From assembly GCA_948099385.1 (NCBI GenBank), contig CANUEZ040000164.1:4726501-4790500 (forward strand): a stretch of 64,000 bases of DNA, given 5' to 3'. The stretch's first letter is position 1, and each line of letters starts with the position of its first letter. Shown here piece after piece: positions 1 through 15,599 of the stretch. The notes beneath the pieces were generated by a model that was given only the letters and a program-made list of their open reading frames with translations, did not search any database and was not told the DNA's origin. The stretch comes from Fasciola hepatica (Eukaryota > Platyhelminthes > Trematoda > Plagiorchiida > Fasciolidae). A program made the position numbers and the translations under genes.

Positions 1-3000
1 TTGGTTTACCGCTCTTATCTAAGCTGAATCAAGTGGAGGGAGCATGCATGGACAGATAGTCCAATTTTCAGAATTATACAGTGATTCAAAGTTAATTTGT
101 CGGTTACGGGATTTTGATGTGAGTAGTATGGCGTTCTATCTGAATGACAGGCCAACATTTCCCCGGAATCACACGACCTGTTTCGCGGTTATTGCCGCTC
201 ATCAGGTATGCTTACCCGACACTCTTCCGTCCAACCATCTCTACACTTGTGCATTTGTGCAGAGCTGTTTTCTCATTTGAATCGAATGGGGCGTGCATGG
301 ACGAGTGTTTGACTTTTAGATCCACAGGGTGATTTTTTCAAGGTGGCACGGTCAAGTAAAAAGATTATTGGATAAGAATACTGGGTACTCATACCTAGTG
401 AACGGCAAAAAACAGTCAAAACCGGTCATGTGCTTTCAGGGAAGCTTTGTCCTGATATCCGAGTAGAAAACCATACTACTCAAACTGGACTTCGGAATAT
501 AAAAGTACACGTTTATTTTCCATTATAATATTCAACACTGTTAGAATTAGATAAAGATGTACGTGCTCAGAGGGAATCATCATTTGATGGAATGTTCTCA
601 CGGGCACAAAGTTAGCCGTATTCCCTAATGTTTGCCATGTTGTCAAAATTTAGACAACCAATCACCGCTGAACAGACCGGTGTGTTTCAGAATCAGTAGG
701 TTATTTGGAGAACAAGCACCACCTAACGGTTTGATGTTCGGATAAGGGAGTATTATCTGGTGGACGGAGTCATGGTTGTATTATTGAACGGCTGTCACTC
801 GTATGCTGTTAAGATTTATTACCCATTGGAGCTGAGTGATTTAACAGTCGAAAGCAAGAACATTACCACTGCCAACTGTAGGAAGACACATCTCGCTAAA
901 AACAATTAAGCTAGCAGGATCGGAGAATATTCAGTTATTTTCTTTGATGAAGGGAACAGCCAAGCATTTCAGCCCAACCCAACCACTATCCAACGACATT
1001 TTGATTTCAACGGGTCGCTTTCTAGTATTTATTTCCTCATATTTGTAGTATATCAACAGAGTTTTCCAAATGTAAAACTGCCCGTTTTGGAGAATGTAAG
1101 GTCACTTCAACCAGAAAGGATTTCCAAAATGGAGAACAACGTCTTCGAGATACAAATTATTGCTGATTTGGTATATGGTTCCTATCGTATCGGAATATGT
1201 AGAGCTCGTCAGTGCAGTACCATAGTGGTGGTGTGCACATCAATCTTGGAAGGGAAAATTGCTGGTGTCTATTTACGCCCCATGAAAACACTACAGGAAT
1301 GCACAGGTTTTGCTTAACCAATTCTGCGCAGAATAACCATGTCCGAATAAGCTACGGAATTTTCTTGATCCTAAATTGCAATCAATTTTACGATCTTGGT
1401 GACGCTTCCAACAACACCAAAGACGCACACTTTGCCCGATATATTTCAGGAAATACTCTTGATTACTTTTGAGGGGTGTTGTAAAGTGAGGGATGAACCC
1501 GTTGAATGGACTCCAGAAATAAACCTTTTGATTTTCTCTTCTATGATCTGCTTGGAAAGCAAAGTACATTAGGGAAATTGAGAAACCATGGGGAATTATC
1601 AGAAGTGGATTGCGTTGCAATGCATGGGACTAACTGCGGGTTTTACGGGAGGTCGGTTCGTAGTTGAATGACTCCCAGATAAAGGAATCCCGATTCCGAA
1701 GCCTGAGAGAATACGTTTGTTTGCTTTGTTTTGTGTGCTAGATGGAAAATGGCTATTGGATTATAACTTACGATATTATAGGGTAAGAACCATGTTCTAG
1801 ATTGACATACAGAGGTAAACCATCATGGACATTAGAGTTACGCAGTCATGTCGAACGATACGGATGTCGTACAAACACATTTATTCGGTCCGGTTGCTTA
1901 GTTGTTCGCTATGGAGTGTTGACAGCAGACCTGTGAATGATGCACAATCACAAACGAATAGGCCAATAAATGAAAACGACTCTATGATGATCAGATAGGG
2001 AATGGACAGAAGAATAGAGAATGAAGTGCAAGCTAAAGGAGCGAAAGGTTCATGGTGAAGAAATGGGTTCTAGATGGGAGCTAATACGCAACGGACAAGG
2101 AATACTGGTGTGAAAACGGGTGACGTGATTGGTGTATATGGATCAAATTTCACTGTTATAGGGCTAGGCAAGTCAAAGGTCAATCGTTTTACCAAATCAA
2201 AACAAGCTCGAACGTAGGTGAAAATCTGTGGGGCGAGGGCCGGGCGAGGGGTATCACTGGTTTCTACTAATACTAGGTTTATGGTTGTTAAGACAAATCC
2301 CTGAAACCGTCGTCAAGAAACACATTCACAATGCTCGAACTGACTGAGTAGGCTATCCCCGAATGAATGCACTCGCAGGTAAGCGTCCCCAACAACCATT
2401 CCCATTCCTCTGTAAACCAATTAAATGCATTATATGGAAGATGAAGTCTAATTAGTCTATCTTATAAAGAAATGCTGTTCTATCGTGTTTAGTTATATTC
2501 TTCGATCGCTGTTCCATCTAAATTAAACATTTTGAGATAACAATAGTTAGCTACCGCCGGTTGTCTAAACAATTTAGATTATTTTGCATACCCAGGACGT
2601 TCACAGTCCATATATGTATGCTCACACAATTCCATACCCCACAAACATTTAACCCTAATTACGTCTATTCTTTCATTTTCCCACGGTCATCGCATTATTC
2701 TGTCATATTCTGTGGTCTTTTGAAGGAACACAGTCATTTCGCAAGATCTGATGAGAATCAACCTTTTTTTCTAATCTCTGCTGAAAAGCTTATCTTTAAA
2801 CATACCGGCAGACATATCGCGCCACGTGAAAAGTTGACCTACAACATACTTTTGGGCCATAACCAACCCCTGTATACCGAATTTCATTTCTACTTGTCCT
2901 AGTCCACGACACGTTATGATTTTCGGGGTATCACTTCAAAGAAAATAGTAGTAGTACCCGAGTTCTGCGCCAATCCGGCGAATTCAGAAAAGAATGATGT

Positions 3001-6000
3001 TGCGACCTAATGTCTTTGAATAAAATGTTAGCACATGCGCTTAAAATTCCTAGAATACAGTACTTTATTCCAGAACACTAACAAGTTTTACCAAGTCACG
3101 CGCATAGAATCCAAAACCGATTTCGCATAAAGTTAGCAATTTATTCCCGCCCATAGGAAACGAAAACTTCATTTGTATAACTTACATATAGTGTTACCTT
3201 GCCGAATAGGGAGACCAAAGAAAATGTCACCTTTCATCCGTATACTGTGGGTTGAAATTCACTGAGGGTTTATCCAAATTAAAACGACAAACCAATGACT
3301 AGTTCTACTGCGATCGAGAATCGACGGTTTTGCCTGTCTAATACACGTGCCTTCAATCAACAATCACAGAACGATCGATCGTCAGCTCCAATCAATTTTA
3401 TTGATGTTTCTAGCTTGTTCATATGTACGCGTGAACACAGACGCCATCACTCAGTCAACCAGCATTCAGTCAATGCCGGTCTAATTTGTGACCAAATGGA
3501 CTAGAATTTGACACCATTCGGAAGACAAGACGTTGTCTGTGGTTTGCCTCAATCGCTAACACGAATACATGTGCCCCCAATTGCATTTTTGAAATGTGCG
3601 TGCGACGAGCAGCTTTCGAATGTTCCTCATGGGACCCACTGAATATCGGTACCCGTTTCACTAACAATATTATAAATTGAGACGTTCAGATGTGTCCCCA
3701 AGCTCAAACAGCACATTCTAGATGATACAAAATTGAGTGTATGATGTTCACGTATGGAACCGAATGTCATTTTGGGTGCGCATCATGGACAGTTGTAGTT
3801 TGAATTTTCAAAATGTCAAACTATTCTAGGTTGAAGATGTCTATCGTGATTCGAAAACGGCAAAGTAGATGGTCACGTATCACATTGAATCAGTGTCCAC
3901 AGCCTGTTCTGTGAATGTTGTTGATCCAGCGGTGTAGCTCACGAGATATGAAAATCTGGGTATGAATATCGAAGGTAACCGAAACCGGATGTCTGTCGAG
4001 CTAAGAGACAATGCACTGGCACCAACCGTATTACCACACCAAAACTATTGTAGCACTCGGTTTAACTTTTTCAGAACCATGATTTTCAGTTATATCTGGT
4101 AGTATGAGGTAGATTTGGAATGCGAGTTAGTTCTTTCCAATTCAACCGAGAATCATTATGAGATGAGGAAATCAAACAAAAGATCCGGACAATGGAACGG
4201 ATCTAGTGAGAGCAAAATTACTAATGGCGTGAGAGTTGGCAACGGTACAATGCTAAGCTGAATAAAACATCGTTAGATAACACATTCGAACTATTCATAT
4301 TGAATGTCTGTAATCATTTGGAACATGAATGAAAACGTCATATGAGCATGAGACCCAGAAAGACGAATTCGAACATTCCACTGAGGATGATGTTGGAGAC
4401 ATCTTGCACATTCATTACATTATCAGGCAAGAAAAAAGGTATCATGTTCCTTTCAGCAATTTTCTCGAGCCAATACTGGATGTAAACACCAGGTATATTA
4501 ACCATGTGCCCTTATATATTTAGGCAAAATAAATTATATTTCTGTGTTTATGTTGAGCGGTATTTGGTAATTCGGAATAAACGGTCAGCAAAAATGCCGT
4601 CAAGCTGTGTCTGAAATTTCAAACAAGAGTTATATTCACCGACTTTCTGTTTATACTTTGAAGATTTCTCATCGACGATGAATCACTATTTAACTACGGT
4701 TAACATTTTCGGGTGTCCAAGAGGTTTTTCTCGCATTCAAGTTTCCTAACAGTTCCGGAATGAAACAGCCGTGTTGAAATGCACGGACATGGGACCAGGA
4801 TTCCAATATATGTTCGGAGGCTCAAAGGTCCAATCGTTAGAAAAGGCACATGTAAATATACCACCAAACAAATAGGACAGATCTTGGTGAGTTAGAGCAA
4901 CTATTCATTTTAAAACCTTGAATGAAATCTTTGAAATTCAACGATCTGGATGGAACATCACTCAGAGAAAAGGGACTACGAGATCGATTTTTGAACTAAG
5001 TACCGCGCACTGGAGTCATTCTATATTTCAACGTTGGTTATTGGGGTATGACCAATTTTGTACGTATCGGAATCGAATTCCCTCAAGTTATTATTCGTAA
5101 GCGAAACCATCTGGTCCACTTCCGACTGCTCAATGGTCGATTGCGTGCGCAAAAAAATCATCACGAGGTGGATATTTTCAAGAACTTATTTGCGTAAACA
5201 GTAATTCACTACGCTGTTGATTTGTTCGATAGAATAATGCAAATGCGTTCATAGTACTGGTTGCAAGACTATAATTGGCATTTGGATGGACGCACCGTAA
5301 CAGAGTATTACACTCCCTCCAATACTCATGTCTGCTGATTGGTCGTTTTGTTTGAGCAGTTAATATTTGTATCTCAATTTTACCACAAAGGTCTCAGCTG
5401 TCTATAGGTACACGAATAACGTTGCAGATTCATTCAAGGATGATATCTGATCTACTACAACCATTTAGTCACCCTTTTGGTGAATAATACCTCTTGCTGC
5501 TAGTGATAGATAAGCCGACCGTTCTCTGCGGAAATCCCCAGGAAATGCAGTAACATTAGATTACTTTTTCAGCCCTTTCATTGGTTATAATATTGTGTCA
5601 TTATAACATATTTCACATCAGTCTGCATAAACACCATACAACATTCCACTGTTTATGGGCTATGGAATGGACTCAGTATCAGAACAGCATGGCAAAAAGC
5701 TGATTCACTCAACGACTGACTAATAGATGCATCTAAATTGCAGTTTTTGGCCAGCACTAATCAAATCAAGCCCACAAAATGTATCCTTTGTAATCTAGCC
5801 ACACTTTATACTGACGCTGGAGACAGATGACCAAAACGAACTGGGAGGAGTTGAAGGCAATAGGCACAACGATCATTTTGTTAAAGAATATTCCTCAGTC
5901 ATTTTTGGAATAAGCGAGTCCAAAACATTGGCCTGTGTATGTCACTTATCCATTTGGATGGGAGATCGATATGCAATTCTCTACGCGTTATGCAGGGGTT

Positions 6001-6869
6001 TCGAGTGAATTCCATTTCACACATATTGAATCCGAACCCATCAAAGGCGAAATGTCCATCGGCGTAGTCGTAAGTGATTTCCAGTGAGAACCGTGGTTTC
6101 GTGCACTGGAAACGATTCTAATACGAAATCCAAAGTCACAATGCATTTCGAAACAGTGGTAAGAGCATCCTTCTAATTGAATTGTTCGACCTACAGACAG
6201 AGAATAAATGTTAATTGTATTGCTTGTCGTAACAATGACAATACTGATAACAGCAGTATTAGTAGAGGTAAGACTGGAGACAGTAATACAGTTTGCGTCG
6301 ACTGATGAGTGGCTAGTTGCGAAATGCTCGCTCGGATATAACAAAAATCAATCGAACATAAAAGCTATGCTTATTTTTACATCATCACATTCGAAAGGTT
6401 ACGGATAAGCTGAATCTCAGTGAATAACGGCAGCATGTGTCGACATGAATGGACGAATGCGGCACTAGGTCCATAAATACCGTTGATGCACTTCGGTCAA
6501 ATGTGAAGTGGATTGACGGACACTTTATGGAGGGGAATTCGAGTCTCAGCATTGTCTTGCAAGTGAGATTTGCAGAAAGACTGAAGTAGAAATTAAACCC
6601 CACAGGAAGTAAATAACTAAGTGAATCCCTTCATTATTCATGTAACGAGCACCGCAAAACTCGAGTGAAACACAGAAAATACACTACGAATTACCGAGGT
6701 TTACGAGACACCCACTTACTACTCTCCAGTAGCAAAAACTCAAAAAATCGTCCACTCAATTAGGGATGGTAAGTAGCTATCAGCCATGTGATTGCCTGCA
6801 CGAGCAATGTGAACAATGGTAAAACCAAAATCCTGAAGACAAACTGTCCACGAGACCAGTTCGTATACT
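1..6869. other. AT-rich region, no recognisable gene
   Basis: Only short, unrelated reading frames of up to about 120 codons occur on either strand, none with a recognisable domain or convincing splice context. The reading frame at 5988-6344 (minus) and the one at 2561-2902 (plus) are the longest and resemble nothing I know. One weak interspersed repeat is described separately at 100-290. This is intergenic or intronic DNA. Confidence 0.6.
100..290 (+). repeat. Degenerate interspersed repeat, related to 28370-28670
   Basis: Two blocks resemble sequence near 28.4-28.7 kb. A block reading GATGTGAGTAGTATGG-CG-TCTATCTGAATGACA is close to one at 28618-28650, and a block around 165-255 is close to 28378-28470. 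The two blocks are in the opposite order at the two loci, so either the copies are rearranged or two separate repeats are involved. No coding function is visible. Confidence 0.4.
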
Positions 6870-7960
6870 GCTTTGCATTCGGACTCCTTCCTTGTATTCT
6901 TGATTTACGCTTCTTACATTGCTTCGGCTCTATCCACTTCCTGCTTACATTCACTTAAGCCTCGACTAGAGGATACTAGGATATAGCAACCGAAACGACA
7001 GAGTGATTTGTTCGATGAACTAAACTGATTAACCAGCATCGTTCTATGAAGTGCTCAAGCATGGGAAATAAAACGTTGCAAATCCCGTAGTTTCGAATGG
7101 TCACTGCATTATCAGGGATAAAATTCAAGCTTATCCTGAGTCGTGGATTGAAACACAATGTAGAGGAGGCGGTTCCACTCGAAGTAAAACTCTCCTCTAA
7201 TCATGTTTGGTGAATAAAACCTGCAATTTCTTAACGTTGGAATCATGGTTCCGAAATTAATAGATCATCGGTTTGTTCGAAGATGATAACCCGTGAATCG
7301 CCAGTCAGGTAAGAGTGTGGAAAATGTGGTAGAAAATAAGGTATGATACCGAATGCTTTTGATAGATTGCATAGCTCATTTAGGATTTTCCATAAGCCAT
7401 TCACCCTTTCTCAGTCCAGTATTTTCAACTGAAATACCTGATAAATTTTACAACCAAATTATATTCTATAATTAGTACTACACAGTGTGTAGGTAATCAT
7501 GAGCTACACTCCGTCTCGCTTACGTTGTGATTTGACATTGACATCGTTCTGTCAACCTGTTTAATCAAGTGATTGTCGTGCCAAAGAACATCAATGAACA
7601 CAGTAGGTGGCAGAGTATAGAATGAAGTCAGCTTTTCGCACGTGCATTACACCGAAGTTTGCAGAACGCAAAACTAGACCTAAATAGTTGAAAATTGTTA
7701 GGTTGTGTCACGAGTTAGTATTGCCGGATACTGCAAACTGGAAGTTTTGATTTACGTGAATAAATTTGGCAAGCGATTATCGAAGAAAGCTTCAACAGAC
7801 CACTGCTAACGTGCCACAGAAGAGGACAAGCTTTCCGAAATTCGAACATTTTCAAATAATCAAACAAATTCGTGGGAGTACCGTCGAGTAATTTGGTTAG
7901 GCGACAGAAGTGTATGTTTGATTCCTGTGTGCATTATCCATGAGTGATCCACTTTAATTA
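6870..7960 (+). repeat. Copy of the composite-repeat tail
   Basis: This stretch aligns by eye with 21870-22960 and 58145-59130 (same orientation), with the right palindrome arm (inverted), and with part of 42010-42560 (inverted). Landmarks are the TTCGATGAACTAA block near 7010, the ACTGCATTATCAGGGATAAAA block near 7103, the CATGAGCTACACTCC block near 7498 and the CACCGAAGTTTGCAGAACGC block near 7650. It carries many differences from the other copies, so it is an old copy. The RTE part that precedes this tail in copies A and B is absent here. Confidence 0.75.
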
Positions 7961-8109
7961 CCATCCTGCTTGTTGTATTTGTATTGTGTGACGGACATTA
8001 CAAGCAATATGCTCTCAATTCAGTTACGATGCTTTGACGAAACATGGGTAAAATAACCAAAGTATGTACAGGCTGGCGCTCAAGTTATGTGCGACGGGAA
8101 AAGGGAGAA

Positions 8110-9310
8110 GAAAATATCAATGAAATTTAGCGAAGTAATTTTGTTTAACTCTTGATCTTATCGGCCAGTACCCACGCCAGATACAGCACGAGTGATTTTG
8201 TGTGGGTGATTCGTGGAAGAAAATTGCCCAAGTCCAGAACTGATAAACCAATAGGTTCGATGTATCCTGTAATGTCGGGTGAGCTGGGGCTTTGTAAGAT
8301 TCAATATGTTGTCTGGTTAGAAAAGTCAAATTAGAGGGATGAAACGTGACTAATAATCATCAATCAGGGAAAACATTCTATTTGAAATAGGTTTCATCGA
8401 ACTTCATTAAACCCGCGTAACTGGAGCGGGTTTATTGGAGAACAACGTCATCGGTATAATCATATGCTGGGTGGAGAAGAAACCCAAAGATCAATAATAT
8501 ATACAGAAAATAGAAAATGGAATAGCACCGCACACTGGTCAACATCGGAATTATCATCAAGTGGAGTTGGGAAGTTTTGTCTGAACTTAGTATTCTGAAT
8601 TGCATAATAGAAACAGTTCAATAGTCAGGAAAAACTTGTACCGCAAAGTCGGAAATTTCAAGCTTCCGGAGAAGACGAGATCAGGGTAAACAATCAAAAG
8701 TTGAAGAATAATCAAGGAATATGCTGCGGGCAAACGGCTCAGAGCTATTTGAATAGATACAGCCTGGAACATTGAAGGTGTATAGGTAAGCCAAGGAAAG
8801 GCAACATCAGTGGTTGCATTGAGAAGGAATAGATTGTGAGTAGGAAATCACGAAGGCGAAACCTTGCCTGATTTGAAGACGAGCATAATCTATTGGTAGT
8901 GTGTGAATCTAAACTGGTCTCAAAATAACCAAGCTATGATTACCTGTGGAGGGAGAGTCTTCAATTTGGGAGAAAATGTGAGAGTTGTGAGTGAGGATTT
9001 TACCTACCACAGAGTTCTCTTTTATCGGGCGAAGAAGTGAAAGCAAGTAATCCGTACGATAAAAACGATTGGGTGTCAGTATGCGTAAAATCAACATGAA
9101 CACATGCAAACTGTCATCTAGGAGGGGAGCTAGCATTGATAGTGGAGTGTCCAACCGGGTGGACATGTTCGATTATACACAAAAGTGCTTTGTATACACA
9201 TTAGTGATAGTGGTGCTTCTGAGACGGGCAAATCTAGGGAAACACTGTGTAGAAATTTATTGAATACCGTTTGGAGAGTATTTGAAAACAGCCGTAGACT
9301 TGGTGTTTCA
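8110..9310 (-). mobile_element. Non-LTR retrotransposon fragment (endonuclease end and RT), minus strand
   Basis: Its reverse complement matches 40530-42010. On the minus strand the first part (about 9260-8900) encodes an apurinic-endonuclease-like tail with a GNHSLVIL stretch, where active elements usually have SDH. The second part (about 8560-8430) encodes a reverse-transcriptase motif region (LDDNSDV...AVLF...FSVYIIDLWVSSPP) just ahead of where the catalytic YxDD should be. Stops and frameshifts break every frame, so it is dead. Family rank is inferred: the EN-plus-RT order fits CR1/Jockey-type elements. It sits directly after the repeat tail at 6870-7960, and the same pairing is found inverted at 40.5-43.4 kb. 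Confidence 0.6.
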
Positions 9311-10020
9311 TGCTGACTTGATGAAGATCACCGCTCAACCTCAATATTTTTGTTCTTAAGTATCCGATCTTTAAGATAACTCTGGAATCCGTCTATGCAA
9401 ATCATAGAGTGGTCAACAGTCTCGTCTTAACAAAAATGTCGGAAACATATGCACTTGTATCAACAAGAATCCATATCCGTAAAATACTTTTTTGTCCGAG
9501 AATTCTGAGAAGACAGAACGAATATTTACACTTATCATAAACGGCATTGGCATTTCGGGAAGAGCGACAGTGATACGTTTTTTCTGACAATCAGCAAGTT
9601 GGAGTATTTTGATCCGATATTCCTCCATAGAAGCCATGGTTCAAGAAAATCCATCGATCGAACGCGTGAATTTGTTTGTTCTATGTCTAAAAATCTTAGT
9701 CAAGAATACGTGCAGCATGTATCCATGATATGTGAGTAGGCTAATGATAAATCCACATCGTCAAGAGCGAAACGAAATGTGTCGCACAGGCAATTGAATC
9801 GTGCACGCATGTCTCACGATTATCACTTTGAAGTACCGTTCAAATCATTGAGGTGGGGAGAAAATCAGTTTGATTTTCCGAGAAACGGTCAAACGTAATT
9901 TTTACATGTAAGAAGTTGGTGCATTGCGTACATCTTATAAGTGATACCACAATCTGTTTGTTAGTAATAATGATGTGTACTCCAAATGAGTTTCTTCAAA
10001 CAATTTAACTAATTCCATTC
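9311..10020. other. No recognisable feature
   Basis: AT-rich sequence with two overlapping short minus-strand frames (9402-9637) that have no recognisable content. Confidence 0.5.
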
Positions 10021-10170
10021 CGAGGTGAACATCTCGATGAAATCTGTGATCACCCAAGTGCATCACACGGTAAAGTCTACATTCCTCAATCGCTTTCGCA
10101 CCTATCCACAATCGAAATGCAATATCGAGTGAACAAATGAATTGGAGTCATTTTGGATGAACGGAATGTG
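10021..10170 (+). repeat. Short piece of the composite repeat (matches 23230-23400)
   Basis: The block around 10097-10165 (CACCTATCCACA..., then GAGTGAACAAAT, then TTTTGGATGAACG) resembles 23318-23395, which lies downstream of the tail in copy A. Its position suggests that 6870-10170 is one composite copy interrupted by the non-LTR fragment at 8110-9310. Confidence 0.5.
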
Positions 10171-11249
10171 CGCTGTTGAAGGTAAAAAAACTTGTGTCCG
10201 TGATAACTAATGTGACCCACGCGTTTCCCATCCAGTTCTGTTTAGTAATTGGGCTCCAAACTTCATATTCCACGAGTGACAACGGCCAAATACATCCACA
10301 AATGCTGCAATCCACACACACATTGCAACTAGGCTGTATGAGAGGAACACGGGCTTGACCGGCTGAGATAAATTACGCGCATCGTGCCCAACTCCGTTCG
10401 TCATCGAAATACTTTCCACTCGTTTCCGAAAACCTGACGGTCAAAAGAATTACGGAATAGACGTGGTTTGGTTGAAATCTGGGTGGCAGAGTGAGCGGAA
10501 CGATTTGCATGAGCAAATGTGCACAATCAAGAAACTATGACCGTGTCCAGAAAGGTTGATTCGTTTTTCGATTTTCATAGGCCAAGGTCCAATTTCCTGC
10601 AGGCAGCACAAATATTTCGCATCTTTGCATGCATGGTGTGCATATGTGATTTCGGAATGGCTATTCATCGATGTAAATTCACATCAGTCTGTATATGCAC
10701 ATTACTGTGCAGTTTACGTAATCGTCAGTTTTCATCCATGCGCTTAAGTGTACACGTAGCTTGAACCACCACTGATATGATCGAGCTAGCCACGTTGTGG
10801 AAATACCTCAGTATACGGATATCTTGGGGAGAATTTCGTCCTTAACGCTATGATCTACCGAAATCCATCGCGCAGTTGTGCACACGTGTTACTCAGAGAC
10901 TAACCATTCACCGCCGTAATCATTCTCTCTCTGCTCATTCTCTCTTTATTCATCCTGATACCCAAAGGGAGCCATCACCGAAATTCTCATTTCGAACTAA
11001 GAGTGAACGTCTGCTACTAAACTCAGCTTTTCCGTCCGATTAGCTGCCAGACAACTGGAAATCTCCTCGACTCCCTCAATGAATATTCTGAGGAAACCAG
11101 GTCACAAGAGAGATAAGTCCCATTTGGTTCCCACCTTATTTATACCAGACTACGAACAACGAATGAAGTTCTGTGACTTGTCCTTACAAAGAGTAACAAC
11201 GTACCTAGTGCCAGGAGTAGACAGGAATAATTTTATTTGAATAAATAAA
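10171..11249. other. No recognisable feature
   Basis: Short overlapping frames on both strands between 10207 and 10764 contain no motif. The sequence becomes ATC-rich from about 11260. Confidence 0.5.
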
Positions 11250-13900
<2,651 letters not shown>

Positions 13901-13984
13901 ATGATGAAGATGTTGATCCTGATTTTGATGTTGACGTGCATGGTCAATCATGTTCCAGCAAAAACAGAACGTGTCTCTTTGGGC

Positions 13985-14206
13985 TTCCCGTTCCAGACCA
14001 AGCGTCATTCGTGTTGACGTCGGTTGTATGTTGATATATGCCGTATGGGCAGCGTCGTCGTGCTTTGGTATGGCATGCAAAACTTCCTCTACATTTGGTA
14101 CCCATTTTTTTGAATAGAATCCTCCATTTGCTAGCACCTCCCTTATTCGACTTACGAAGGTCTTCGCCAACTCAATGGATGCCAGTGATATCAAGCAGTC
14201 ATCCAC
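13985..14206 (-). pseudogene. BEL/Pao RT palm with YVDD
   Basis: The frame contains DDCLISLASIELAKTF, preceded by FYV in the same frame upstream, and then GGFYSKKWVPNVEEVLHAIPK. This is the palm and connection region of a BEL/Pao reverse transcriptase, with both catalytic aspartates present. After about 60 more codons the frame runs into ATC-derived sequence and becomes meaningless, marking the truncation of the element. Confidence 0.75.
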
Positions 14207-14599
14207 ATAAAAGCTCTTCGATACCGAGTTGATAACGAAAGGTTCTTAGTCTAGATCCTCCTTGATTGTTTGTTTCAGTGCGAAGCTCGCACAGAAAGGA
14301 GATGTTGCTCCAAAGGAATGAGCTGTCATTTGGTACTCACACAGCTGCTGTTTTGGGTCATCATTGTCTCATCACAGGATTCTTAGAGCGCCATGATCCC
14401 GTGGGTCTACTCGAACTTGCATGAACATTTCTTCGACATTTTCTACGATGGCTACCCTCTCCTCTCGAAAACGCAATAAAACTCTAACCAAGTCGTTGGT
14501 CCAATCGGGACATTGTGGTAACCAGTCGTTTAAGCATACTCCTCTGAATTTTGCGGCGTAATCTAGAACTATCCTCAGTCTTTATTGTTCCTTGGGGTT

Positions 14600-14700
14600 G
14601 ACGACAGCGTGGTGTAGCACATACCTTCTTGGTAAAAACTCTGGTGCCAGCTGTCCGGCGAGGAGGGAGTGGGGGGGGGGCTTTATACCCTTGTCTCTGT
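14600..14700. other. Run of ten G residues inside the BEL relic
   Basis: A GTGGGGGGGGGGCTTT tract near 14670-14683 lies in the part of pol where the frame is lost. It may be a replication-slippage or assembly-error site. Confidence 0.5.
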
Positions 14701-14766
14701 TCCTTGAATGACCATTTTACACCTTTTTCGGAAAGTTGTATCGCATTGAAACCTTCGACTAAGTAC

Positions 14767-15054
14767 TTAAAGCCTCCAGGCGGCTACTTCAAATTTGTTG
14801 AGCATTGTCTCAGCGATCGTCTTCCGTGGGAGGGTCAATTGATAATGTCCATCAACTAGCTTCAGGGACCGTTCTACAATCAACAACTCCTTCTGGTCCT
14901 CCAATGATGATGCTTGCTTAGCAGATTCATTGTCAGAGAAGTCTGCATCATACAGCCTTCGAAGCTGTTCTGAGATGGTTCCTTGTTCCTTTATCAGGTT
15001 GTTCACGATAGACTTCCGGTTTTGGATGGCCCTAGAGGTCCCAGGATCATCCAA
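14767..15054 (-). pseudogene. BEL/Pao segment between protease and RT
   Basis: This 95-codon frame has IQNRKSIVNNLIKEQGTISEQLRRLYDADFSDNES, followed by VDGHYQLTLP. The pattern of a small acidic DFSD stretch, then DGHY-LPLP, directly upstream of the RT fingers is characteristic of BEL/Pao pol. It lies 98 bases downstream of the protease frame on the same strand, in a different phase. Confidence 0.65.
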
Positions 15055-15151
15055 TCCAGTTGATTTTTGACTGCCTAAGTTTTGCTCCTCTCTCCAATCC
15101 GCTGCTCCAAAACCCAGTGAGCCTCTGGTACGTCAGAGCCTATCAGTACTC

Positions 15152-15550
15152 CTACTTTACCTCTATAAGAAATTCGACAGGAACATCGCTAATGTGTGTC
15201 CACCGACCCTTGAACGACAACAAGTCTATAAGCGGGAATCTAGAGAAAATACAGTTAACACAAAAGTCACGCTCTACTGAAACGTTGGCTGAGTCATCCG
15301 GTGAAACTAAAGAAAGATTCACGACCCGTGACTCACTCTTAGAGCCTTCACCTACTGTTCTGGCAGTCATGCAGGGAGGAATCTGAAACAGGCCAACCTG
15401 ATCCATCAGACTTTTCTCTATCAAACTTATGTCGGAACCATTATCTACGATTGCGTATGTCAGCACGGTCACTTTGGGTCCACTAAATTTCACTGCATCC
15501 GCTCTAACAGGATCACAAACTTCATCTTGTTCTGAAAGTTCGAAATTCAT
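15152..15550 (-). pseudogene. BEL/Pao retropepsin-like domain
   Basis: The 132-codon open frame has TYAIVDNGSDISLIEKSL in its first third. This is the retropepsin active-site region, with Asn replacing the usual Thr or Ser after the catalytic Asp (DNGSD against DTGSD). The second half has LIDLLSFKGRWTHI, resembling the flap-and-after region of BEL proteases. In active elements the domain cleaves the Gag-Pol polyprotein. Here it is part of a decayed element, although this piece has no internal stop. Confidence 0.65.
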
Positions 15551-15599
15551 TCGTGCTATCTGAACCTCATTTCTCGCCTTCCAGTTGTCTGATTATTCT

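Larger units (their letters stand above)
13950..15560 (-). mobile_element. pol: BEL/Pao LTR retrotransposon pol relic
   Basis: Read on the minus strand, the order is protease (15550-15152), linker (15054-14767) and reverse transcriptase (about 14600-13990), the order of BEL/Pao pol. The RT part has RRIVLDYAAKFRG, then TNDLVRVLLRFREERVAIV, then SKSFYVDDCLISL with the catalytic YVDD, then KKWVPN. It stops at about 13950, where ATC-rich DNA begins, so the rest of pol (RNase H, integrase) is missing. Two stops in a row sit about 70 codons before the YVDD, where relatives have two tryptophans (TGG to TGA changes). No LTRs were found. It is an inactive relic. Confidence 0.8.
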
